Below, one piece after another: positions 7,700-17,215 of a DNA stretch of 17,215 nt. The notes under the pieces are model-generated. The model was not told the DNA's origin, did no database searches, and saw nothing but the letters and a program-made list of their open reading frames with translations. The stretch is from Saksenaea vasiformis B4078 (Eukaryota > Mucoromycota > Mucoromycetes > Mucorales > Saksenaeaceae). The stretch's first letter is position 1. Every line of letters begins with the position of its first letter. Both the position numbers and the translations under genes were made by a program. The stretch is from NCBI GenBank assembly GCA_000697055.1, contig JNDT01000941.1, positions 1 to 17,215 on the forward strand, in the 5' to 3' direction.

Positions 7700-10550
7700 T
7701 GCGGTCACTTGTCCTATCCAGATGAAACACGAAAGTTGAACGCATTTGTTAATTCACGCAGCGGTTGTGATAACCAAGTTGAATAGCCGGATTCAAGCAC
7801 ACCATCCTCCATCGGTAAGCTTCATATTCTCGGATCCGATGATTGGCCTATGAGACTGTCATCGTTGCCAAAGCGCTCTAACCGCAAGTTTAGTTATTTA
7901 CAATCCATGGCTCAAATTGCGTAACCGAGGTCCGAGGTATCATGCATTCACGCGCATAATCAAATCGCCAGATTTTGTTGACATGAATGGCAAACAGCAA
8001 GTTTTTCTGACTGAAGGATCAGGAAGACTGTGAAAAAATGCGAGAGACAAGAGCAGTCAGCGAGACTTACATAATGCTTTATTGAATAAGAAAGCATTCC
8101 TCCCTTTATAACAAAATCATCCATGAGTATGGATAGAGCGGACTATATTCCATGATCGTAACAGATGTCTATGTATCCAATATACAACCGTCACCTGTGC
8201 TTGATCTTTCTCAATGCAGTGTTCTCGGAAGACTGACCGAGAGCGGATCGTGGGAAACTCGGTGAAAGGTATTGTATAAAGAAATCCGGAGTAAGAGCTA
8301 TATGGGAGTCCACAGTCTGCGCTCTAGATAATTTCGGAGTAGAAACAGGATCACTTTATGATAATGTCTCGATCATTGGTTAGCAATGTCTTTGACAGTT
8401 AATGAGAAGATGGTTGGAGTACAACACTGAAGATACACTGCAAATGATATCAGCTTGAGCTTGCTTTTTAGGGTGACCGTGTATGTAATTGCAACCTTGA
8501 CCAAGGAAGACTAATAATTTGGAACATATCACTCAAGTAAAGCCGGCGTGTGTGTAACTGGCAATCTTGATTCTACGAGAAATGGTGCCAAAAAAGAAAC
8601 GCCAAAAATCAAGTTTGGAGATGAGAGGTATGGCCATCTTTGGGTACGTCGCAGTACAACCTGTCCCGAATATCAATCTCGCCTTCGGTCAATTCTGAAG
8701 TCGCGAGCTGACAAAGAGAGAAATCGTCCCAGTTTAGAAACTTTTGGCTTTGATGGTAAACCAAATCTTGTACCACCAAATTGTCAGCTATCTCACGAAG
8801 ATGGGTAGACCAGTTACTATCTATTGAACAACTTTTTACGCTGCCCTGGCCTTGTCGCAATTGTTCCCTGAATTCGCGACTTAACCGCTCTCATGCCATC
8901 TTTTGCCTGCAAGCTCATCGCCGCCTCAACGTTCCCGTGGTGATCCTCGATCCGATCTCGTTTGTCCTGAACCAACTCCCCACTCGCCAACCGCGCGGGA
9001 CAGAGGTCGTGCAGGCTAAACGATAGACAAAAAGACATGAATAATCGTGTATGTATATAAATTGACATCTTTACCCGGGATGTCAAAGAGAACAGAGCCA
9101 AGGAAGAAAAAAAAAAGGAAATTCGTGCGTTCCTTTAAGTATGGATTATTTTGAATGGAACCTGTGCTTGCCTTGAAACATTTTTACTGCTTTCCGGAAG
9201 GATACCGGAAAACCATCACTGAAGCACTTTAATCCAAAAGTGGAATTACCCAGGTGCGAACTATTCCTTGGATTGACGCAAATAAGCCACTTCTCATCGC
9301 AAAGATGCATCGCCTTCCATTGCGAAATGCATTTCGGCTTGAGCGTAAAAAAACATCTAGTTGACGCAAACATCTATTCCAAATCCAGTTATTTCTAAAA
9401 TAAAAAACGAGTGACAGGTCTTCAAGCTTTATGTAAAAAATTGTTAGCGTTTGTAGCTATTCAAAATGTTGTGAGCTGGCTTTCTGGAATTTGATAAAAC
9501 ACTAGATGGGATTTTCCCAGAATTTTATAAATAATTGAAAGTCATTGGGGCTACTCAACCAGGATACCAACAAACGCGGAATTTGTATACTTCTCGGACG
9601 CGCTTTTTTCCACATCCCCTTCTCTAGATTGCCTCTGCACAATATAGATTCGACCTGATTAGTATACCGCCTCCTGTCCTTCTCTACTAATTTCAATCTT
9701 AAGTTTACCTCCTTAATGCTTGAAGTTATTCGTGTAGCACTGTATCAATTAAAAGATGATGGGACGGTAAGGTGAAGACCCATGATATGTCGCCAAGTCC
9801 CTATCATTTCGCATTTGCCAGTCTGAAAGAAGCCGTTGCCGAAACTACTGCTCGAAACATGATAAGGCAGTAATGCGAGCAATTCAGAGTTGTTGTCGGA
9901 CGATCTAATCATGTCGAAATGCTCATAGACATTTTAGGTATAGCGTTAACGGGAGACAGTGGAGATCAATGAATGATGCATCGCAGAATGCATGTCCCTT
10001 CTATCCTTTTGATCTATTGAGTATCAGTTATCAGAAGGCAAATATAACATGCCCGAGTGGTGTAACAAGTGTACAAGCATCTCAAAGTTTCGGCTGGGAA
10101 TCGGTACAAAGGAATCTGCACGAACTCGTTCGATTTACCTCCTCAGATGATGCGTTGGTACAAACCTCTGATGATAAATGCAAAATAATGAATTGCTTTG
10201 CTTGAGCCTCCATCGAGAACTTCGATACATATATATCGACACAGGTAGCGGGAGCCGCATTTGTTGGCTATTTTACTAGGTTGATAAGTGTGTGAGTTCT
10301 CGATGAAAGCTTCCGATCATTCTTGACATCTATTGTTACGAAAATTTTAGAGTTATCAATTATCAATGATAATGCACGTTATAAGGACAAGACCAGCTTT
10401 GAGCTGAGCGCCAAATGTTAGTCTAGAAATCAAATATTGCAACACCAGAATTATGACACTTTCCACCAGGGGTCTTTGCCTCATCTCTCTATTTTATGAA
10501 AAAGTTTATTGGCAGCTACAGCAACGAGAAACATCGTCTGTCTCAAAATG
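7700..10550. other. 2.85 kb without a confident gene
   Basis: Open frames here are 60-95 codons, about what chance gives. The most protein-like lie at 8548-8808 (+), 8781-9026 (+) and 8817-9101 (-), in a GC-richer island. The first two lack an ATG at their starts and overlap each other in different frames, and the third competes on the opposite strand. A 78-codon ATG frame at 9969-10205 (+) has no promoter or homology support. An 8-bp perfect hairpin with a 10-nt loop sits at 8073-8098. No tRNA, rRNA or clear transposon gene was seen. Confidence 0.45.
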
Positions 10551-10559
10551 TATAAGTTC

Positions 10560-10583
10560 TTCCTGGTTCTGCATAACCAGGAA
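10560..10583. repeat. Short perfect hairpin, 9-bp stem and 6-nt loop
   Basis: TTCCTGGTT and its exact complement AACCAGGAA flank the loop CTGCAT. It lies 24 bp to the left of the larger inverted repeat at 10608-10739 and may belong to the same element or to a structured transcript. Confidence 0.5.
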
Positions 10584-10607
10584 ACCTCGGAAAACATTTG
10601 TCGGTTC

Positions 10608-10739
10608 CACTATGGAAAATGGGTTCCTGCTTGACTATTTTTCCTTAACAAAGAAACAGTCTATCGAGAACTGAGGTAGTACGGGACCCTGACGGGCTAT
10701 TTTTCTCTTTAGTCAATCAGGAACCCATTTTCCATAGTG
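10608..10739. repeat. 132-bp element with 30-bp terminal inverted repeats (MITE-like)
   Basis: The left arm (10608-10637) and right arm (10710-10739) are complementary at 29 of 30 positions, with the first 22 matching perfectly from the outer end. The 72-bp middle has no coding capacity. The element is flanked by the trinucleotide TTC on both sides (10605-10607 and 10740-10742), which could be a short target-site duplication but may be chance. Shape and size fit a non-autonomous DNA transposon (MITE) or a long hairpin transcript. No second full copy lies in the window. It sits about 310 bp downstream of the H2B stop codon. Confidence 0.5.
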
Positions 10740-11048
10740 TTCGGCCATTTCACTTTTTGTATTCTGTTTTCGGATCAGAAACTCAAATTCGCGAGATATG
10801 ACTTATGCAGCAGCATGGTGTTCCTCGAAAATGGAAGATCTCAGTTTCTTGAACGAAAGCAATTTATTACATTGTAGCTACACAAAACCCAAAGAATATG
10901 AACAATCACGGCCTATATAAATAAGAAATGAGAGAGTAGATAGAAGAAGAAGGGGAGGGAACAAAAGCTTTTTTAATGGGTTTTAAAAAAAACCATGTTT
11001 CTGTACAAAAATTCAAGTCGAGCAAGCGCCTCAATTGCAGGGCAAAAT
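10740..11048. other. 3' flank of H2B, no gene
   Basis: AT-rich flank downstream of H2B (- strand). On the - strand it carries UGUACAGA at 11000-11007, 42 nt after the stop codon, followed by A/T tracts likely to include the mRNA end. No open frame here is convincing. Confidence 0.5.
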
Positions 11049-11417
11049 TTATTTGGAGCTGGTGTACTTGGTGACGGCCTTGGTACCCTCAGACACGGCG
11101 TGCTTAGCAAGTTCACCGGGAAGGATAAGACGGACAGCGGTCTGGATCTCGCGGGAAGAGATGGTGGAACGCTTGTTGTAGGCAGCGAGCTTGGAGGCTT
11201 CGGTGGCAATGCGCTCGAAGATGTCGTTGACGAAGGAGTTGAGAATGGACATGGCCTTGTTGGAGATACCAGTGTCGGGGTGAACCTGCTTCAACACCTT
11301 GTAGATGTAGGAGGAGTAGGTCTCCTTGCGGCTGACTCTCTTCTTCTTGCCCTCGGCGGTCTTAGCCTTGACCTTCTTCTCAACGGGAGCCTTGCTTGCG
11401 GTAGAATCACCAGCCAT
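11049..11417 (-). CDS. Histone H2B (122 aa)
   Basis: Core histone H2B pairs with H2A in the nucleosome. The product is a full-length, intronless 122-aa protein. Residues 1-32 are the lysine-rich tail ([15 protein letters not shown] to KKKRVSRKE). The histone fold follows: [20 protein letters not shown], then [18 protein letters not shown], then the C-terminal helix ending AVTKYTSSK. Lys117 in AVTK is the counterpart of yeast K123, the Bre1 ubiquitination site. The start is the only ATG before the conserved tail. It is transcribed away from H2A out of a shared 454-bp promoter, with a TATA box (TATATATAAG on this strand) about 55-63 bp upstream. It is the only H2B in the window. Confidence 0.98.
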   Translation of the reverse strand: MAGDSTASKAPVEKKVKAKTAEGKKKRVSRKETYSSYIYKVLKQVHPDTGISNKAMSILNSFVNDIFERIATEASKLAAYNKRSTISSREIQTAVRLILPGELAKHAVSEGTKAVTKYTSSK

Positions 11418-11871
11418 GTCGAATGATGTTAAAGTGTGGAAAAAAGCAAACGTTGGTTTTGTTTTTGTTTCTTATATATAGGCTGTGTGACGCCACTTTT
11501 ATTAGGCCGATCCCATTTTTGATCAACAACTGGGCCCAAAGAATTTTCCCTTTTTTTTTTTTTTGGCGTCGCCCTTTTTGACGCGTTGCCTAGGAACAGA
11601 GTTAAACAAACGTGTCAACACGAAACGAACGCGATATTTCACCGAATTTATAGATGATGCTTCTATTTAGCTAATAAAACAATTTTTTAGCGATCGCAAC
11701 AAAAAGGTCGCGTGTTAAGCATAGTTGTATACACAGAGCAAAAGAACAAAAAAAAAAGCGCGGAATTTGAAAATTTTTTTCGGTCTCTTTCTCGGTATAT
11801 AATGTGCCTAGGACAGCGCGGTTTTGACAAGTTTTTTCTCTCTCACAACCTTTACATTTATCGTCATCAAC
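11418..11871. promoter_or_regulatory. Divergent H2B/H2A promoter (454 bp)
   Basis: The H2B TATA lies at 11472-11480 (- strand) and the H2A TATATAA at 11796-11802 (+). Between them are poly(dA:dT) tracts, for example 11551-11564, and several CG-rich boxes that stand out from the AT-rich background: ACGCGT at 11581 (MCB-like), ACGCGA at 11629, GCGATCGC at 11690, TCGCGT at 11708 and GCGCGG at 11758 and 11816. This fits joint S-phase expression of the dimer partners; the factor involved is inferred. Confidence 0.8.
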
Positions 11872-12267
11872 ATGTCTGGAGGAAAATCTGGTGGAAAGTC
11901 TGCTGCCGCTGCCAAGTCGCAAACTCGTTCGTCCAAGGCCGGTCTTCAGTTCCCTGTCGGTCGTATCCATCGTCTCTTGCGCCGTGGTAACTATGCCCAG
12001 CGTGTTGGTGCTGGTGCTCCCGTCTACCTTGCTGCCGTTCTCGAATACTTGGCTGCTGAAATTCTCGAATTGGCCGGTAACGCTGCCCGCGACAACAAGA
12101 AGTCTCGTATCATCCCCCGTCACTTGCAGTTGGCCATCCGTAACGATGAAGAATTGAACAAGCTGTTGGGTCATGTTACTATTGCTCAGGGTGGTGTCCT
12201 TCCCAACATCCACGCCAACTTGCTTCCTACCAAGTCCAAGAAGGCTGGTGCTTCCCAGGAACTTTAA
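11872..12267 (+). CDS. Histone H2A, copy 1 (131 aa)
   Basis: Canonical core H2A, intronless and full length. The N-terminal tail [20 protein letters not shown] is followed by the signature [20 protein letters not shown], the fold ([37 protein letters not shown]) and the docking segment [11 protein letters not shown]. It ends GASQEL: S128-Q129-E130-L131 is the SQ(E/D)-hydrophobic motif phosphorylated by Mec1/Tel1-type kinases at DNA breaks, so this fungus uses its main H2A as H2A.X. The start is at the ATG 70-76 bp after a TATATAA box, following a pyrimidine-rich leader. Codon use is strongly biased (CGT, GGT, AAG, GCT/GCC), typical of high expression. Its last 250 nt are almost identical to the second copy at 16966-17215. 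Confidence 0.98.
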   Translation: MSGGKSGGKSAAAAKSQTRSSKAGLQFPVGRIHRLLRRGNYAQRVGAGAPVYLAAVLEYLAAEILELAGNAARDNKKSRIIPRHLQLAIRNDEELNKLLGHVTIAQGGVLPNIHANLLPTKSKKAGASQEL

Positions 12268-12814
12268 GCATGTGGATTACTTTTTTTATTTTCCTTTTTA
12301 TCGAGAACGTTATTTGGGACTCTGTACAAACAAAAAAAAAAGAGAACATTGGTTTAGCCCAATTCTTTATCCATCTTTTTCACCTCTCTTACCCCCAATA
12401 TTATTTTTTTTATGTACATAGCGTTTGATTTTTCAGTTGCGTGATAATGAAGCATTCAATTTAAAACAAAAACTATACATCTTTCGCTTTTGTTTGTACA
12501 ACAAAAAAAAAGAACAATATCTTTGTGTTGTATATATGTCCATACTAATTTTTCTGCATGGTGATCATTTATTTGGTACGATCCCGAGTTAAGTAAAATT
12601 TACAAAAACGGAAGAAACAAGCAATTCGTGCCACAACTTGTAAAAAAGAGAAAGTTCATCCTTCACATCACGTTCTTTTTTCCAGTTGAAGTTTTTTAAA
12701 AGAAGAAAAGGAAATTTCAATTGTATTTGGTTCAATAGCGAAAGAGTTTTATATACAAAAAAAAATGCTGAGGTTGTTTGTTATATTTGAAAAAATAAAG
12801 GGAAATTGTAACAT
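12268..12814. other. Convergent H2A/H4 3' flanks, no gene
   Basis: H2A (+) and H4 (-) end here tail to tail, 547 bp apart. The stretch is AT-rich with A and T tracts. Puf-type UGUANAUA motifs occur in the sense of each gene: UGUACAUA at 12413-12420 (+) for H2A and UGUAUAUA at 12750-12757 (-) for H4. A TGTACAA followed by a C-A-rich tract occurs twice (12323 and about 12494). No metazoan-type histone stem-loop was seen. Confidence 0.5.
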
Positions 12815-14059
<1,245 letters not shown>

Positions 14060-16965
14060 TTTGTTTCTTTTTTCTTAACAAAAAAATTCCAAAGTGTATA
14101 TCGGCGCCGCTATCCACCTTTTTTTAAAACAAAAGAAAAAAAGAAATCCTTATGTACAGTTCTTCATTTGACTTTTCGAGAGTCGTCATTTTCGCTTTGT
14201 ATGTATGTCCCTTTCCCCTTCAGTTTTATTTCCCGTCTCAAAAACAATTAAAAATCTCTCGTTGAATGGGCGAGTTCCCAAAACAAAAAAGTTGTAATAT
14301 GAACAATTCGTGCAGATCAAAAGACTTAAAAAAAAGTGTTGGACAAATATTTTTTTGAACTCTAAACACAAATCTCCATGGATATAGCAACAGGCTACCA
14401 TAGGCACTTGGATTTTGGCCAAGAGCTTTTTTGACTGCGGTTCAGTTTACTTATCTGTGCACGATGATGCTGCCTTCTGTTTTGTGACAGGAACAAAGAT
14501 CTCTACTAAATCAGCTTGGTCTGACAATCATCCATTATTTTGGCCACGTTGCTATTTACCCTGGCAACCGGATTATTTCAACAAAGATGATCGGGATGAT
14601 CATCCGGTTATGGAACACAATGGATAGGGTGTTTTTTAAAATGTCACAAGCCCTGAAAATCAATGTCGCTGTTTTAAAAGGTCGATATCGCGTACGTACT
14701 AAGAAAAAAATTTGTAGCATCCCACGAGTACGGATACGTAGTTTATCGTATGGGAAGTAACAAAACTGTAGCCAGGGATACGACCAGCTGGATAAGACCT
14801 TGAGGTCTTTATTTTGGATTTGTTTTACCCAGGTTGTCATGTCTTAGTAGCCTTGAACCAGCGTCGTGTACTCTTTCTATCTACCTGTGATAGAAATATT
14901 CGCCATCAAATGGTCTTAAATAACCGATTTACTGTGTTCGCTATATACAAGTATACTGCGCTTTTTCGAACCTGCAACGTTACCTTTTTGTGTGGATTCC
15001 ACTTAACCTCCGCTGTTCTTACGTGTCAATCCCACAAACACGGATGGTTTTCAGAGTAAATCCGTATGTTCAGCAATTCAGTTCACTAAGAGCAGTGCTG
15101 TTTAATCACACATAGCGTTTTGAGGAAGATCTTATACAATTACAGCGGAACGTTTTTCTTTCGTATGTAAGACATACATCGATATATGGGTTTTGTTAGG
15201 AAGAAGTACAAAACAAATATGCGAAAAATTCGATAGATGGACGAACGATGACGATGAATAATAGATGACTGTCTACTGATGACTTGCGCGGACGTTACAC
15301 GTCGTTACTTGAGCACATGTTAAGAATTTCATTTGATTGCTCGTATCAATTAGTATTTGTATTTCCTCTGGTGAAACAAACTCAGAATGCTCTCGGAAAA
15401 CCGTTCATTACAACAGGCCAGTTTTCCCTGGAAGAGACAATTTCAGTACATACGAACGAAAAATGAAACTTCTCTTAAACTATAGTGGTTTGAGACAATT
15501 GGGATATGCTCAAACGGAAGGAAGAGCACTAACGTATCCTTTGATACGGGCTTGAATCAGCAATCAAAGAGCCTGAGGTCAAATCGCACGATTGATTTTT
15601 TGCATTTGGTAAGTAGTTACAGCCTGTCATACGCATAAGAGCACACTTTTCCTCTTATATCCACCTCGTTTACCAGACTCGATATTGATAATAACAAACG
15701 AAGCAAAAGATACTTGAAAAAAAAAGAAAGCAGAAAATAACATAGCGACGCTAAGCCTTATCATCTCACTCGGAGCGTCCAGTATCAATAAGCTACTATT
15801 TAGCAATGTGTAAGAGCTGGTGGATTCCCTTGTCGTAATGTATAGAAGAAGAATATCATAAACAGAAAACCTCTTCAATTTAAAAAGTCTAACACACAAG
15901 AGCTTTTTTTTTTTTTTTTTAGAAAAAAAGGTGTTGGATTGGCCTCGCTTGAAGAGTGAACGTCAAAATGAAATGACAAAACATTTGATGAAGCGTCTAA
16001 TATATCGTATTCAACCTAGGTAAATAGTCTCCAAAAAATCGCTTTAAAGTCAATATACTTACTTCCTTAGCTTATTCTACACAGGAATTTAATTGATCGA
16101 TTGACGGCCGCCATGTCAACGAAATCAGAGGAGAAGACGCGATCCACCAACATTGGATACCAGAGGTAGTCCTAGGAAATGAAAAACGGTATGAAAAATA
16201 GCAGTAACCATTTTGGAAATAGTCAAATGTGGTGAGAGGCTCAAAGGCAACAAGCCGAGATCTGATCTCCTTCACGAATGGACGCCGGTATGAAAGCCTC
16301 TTTTTTTATCAATCGCATTGCAAATTTCCATGAAATGAGACTCTACTTATTGAAAAAAGGAATGTATTCTCCCCGGTAGCATAGCTTCTATGGAAAGTTT
16401 CAATTACACGATAGATATATGGTCGATATCTTCAGCAGATCGGACACTCAGCGGTCATACATTGTGGAATGAAATAATACATGTATTTTCTGGTGTTTTC
16501 CCTTTACATTGATCAAAGGAGTGCAAGCAGTTAGCGAAAAAAAAAAAGGTTGAGACGAAGAAAGTAGGTGGGATCGAAGGAGTTCATTTCTTCTCTATTG
16601 AGGTTGCACGGTTTACAATGGATAACAATGAGAATCAGAATCAGATGCTTATATGCGTGCTGCCAAAGTACTCTTAAGACGAAAGACATGCCTGCGCCAA
16701 AAATATACACAATCACATTGTTCCTCAGCTTTCCTTTTCCTTTTTTGGCTGCAGCGAACCCCTCTAAGGAAATTGCTAGCCATCTCATCCCTATGCTCTG
16801 ATCTCCCAAAATTGAGTCTTCAAGAACAAAATATATTTAGAGTAGCGCGCAAACATTTATTCGATAAACAGTATTATGTACAACTGCATGATTAAAATTC
16901 TACAAGGAACGATGACAGATGGGGTTGACGGGAATGTTTTGTATTGGTTGGTAAACAAAAAATGC
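14060..16965. other. 2.9 kb between H3 and the second H2A without a confident gene
   Basis: Open frames are 60-94 codons and mostly lack an ATG or a promoter. Features seen: a hairpin with 8-bp arms at 14566-14609; a run of 17 T at 15904-15920; an exon-like stretch on the - strand at about 16060-16300 whose two halves do not join in frame; a short + frame from an ATG at 16688 starting with a hydrophobic leader (36 codons, no promoter seen); and a 92-codon - strand frame at 16531-16809 with a hydrophobic centre and no further support. The H2A copy 2 3' flank carries UGUACAUA on the - strand at 16875-16882. Confidence 0.45.
15904..15920 (+). repeat. Poly(T) run, 17 nt
   Basis: An uninterrupted T tract, followed after AG by seven A residues. 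It is a simple homopolymer. It could be a retroposition tail read on the - strand, but no retrotransposed body is recognisable beside it. Confidence 0.6.
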
Positions 16966-17215
16966 TTAAAGCTCCTGGGAAGCACCAGCCTTCTTGGACT
17001 TGGTAGGAAGCAAGTTGGCGTGGATGTTGGGAAGGACACCACCCTGAGCAATAGTAACATGACCCAACAACTTGTTCAATTCTTCATCGTTACGGATGGC
17101 CAACTGCAAGTGACGGGGGATGATACGAGACTTCTTGTTGTCGCGGGCAGCGTTACCGGCCAATTCGAGAATTTCAGCAGCCAAGTATTCGAGAACGGCA
17201 GCAAGGTAGACGGGA
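16966..17215 (-). CDS. Histone H2A, copy 2 (partial, C-terminal 82 aa)
   Basis: The gene runs off the right edge, so only residues equivalent to 50-131 of copy 1 are visible, from [20 protein letters not shown] to the same GASQEL end. The protein is identical to copy 1 over this stretch. At DNA level 248 of 250 positions match: one TTG for CTG (Leu) and one GAG for GAA (Glu). Similarity stops within about four bases after the stop codon. No intron is seen. It points towards H3. By analogy with copy 1, a second H2B on the + strand may lie beyond the edge, sharing its promoter; this is inference. Confidence 0.97.
   Translation of the reverse strand, partial: PVYLAAVLEYLAAEILELAGNAARDNKKSRIIPRHLQLAIRNDEELNKLLGHVTIAQGGVLPNIHANLLPTKSKKAGASQEL

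Noticed and set aside
9969..10205. 78-codon open frame with an ATG on +
   Set aside because: Length is within chance expectation for this window; no TATA, signal peptide, splice evidence or recognisable motif.
16531..16809. 92-codon minus-strand frame with a hydrophobic middle
   Set aside because: No promoter and an equally long open frame on the opposite strand; ends in a low-complexity FFF stretch.

Overview
This window looks like nuclear DNA from an early-diverging fungus, most likely Mucoromycota (inferred, not proven). The evidence is one long gene split by 15 very short introns (47-60 nt), an AP-3 delta subunit of animal-like length with a C-terminal ear, intronless core histone genes with TATA boxes, and an H2A ending in the fungal SQEL motif.

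Left part (1-5279): positions 1-434 hold no gene I can name. Positions 435-749 may hold a two-exon small gene, supported mainly by one good intron. Positions 952-5279 hold a complete 16-exon gene for the delta subunit of the AP-3 adaptor complex (APL5/AP3D1), 1,183 aa after splicing.

Middle part (5280-10980) is gene-poor. It holds a dense cluster of ACGCG(T/A) boxes just after the AP-3 gene (5352-5411), an intron-like segment without a recognisable gene (5749-5811), a possible small secreted protein gene on + (6590-7034), a better supported 172-aa secreted orphan on - (7103-7621), and a 132-bp element with 30-bp inverted ends (10608-10739), possibly a MITE.

Right part (10981-17215) is a core histone cluster: H2B(-)/H2A(+) share one divergent promoter, H4(-)/H3(+) share another, and a second H2A(-) runs off the right edge. 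The four core histones of one nucleosome are thus encoded in 3 kb. Both divergent promoters carry TATA boxes for each gene, poly(dA:dT) tracts and several CGCG boxes including one ACGCGT each, which suggests common S-phase control. The last 250 nt of the two H2A copies differ at only two synonymous sites, while their 3' flanks differ. The 2.9 kb between H3 and the second H2A has no confident gene.

All splice structures were worked out by hand from reading frame, GT/AG boundaries and protein continuity. No database search was possible.
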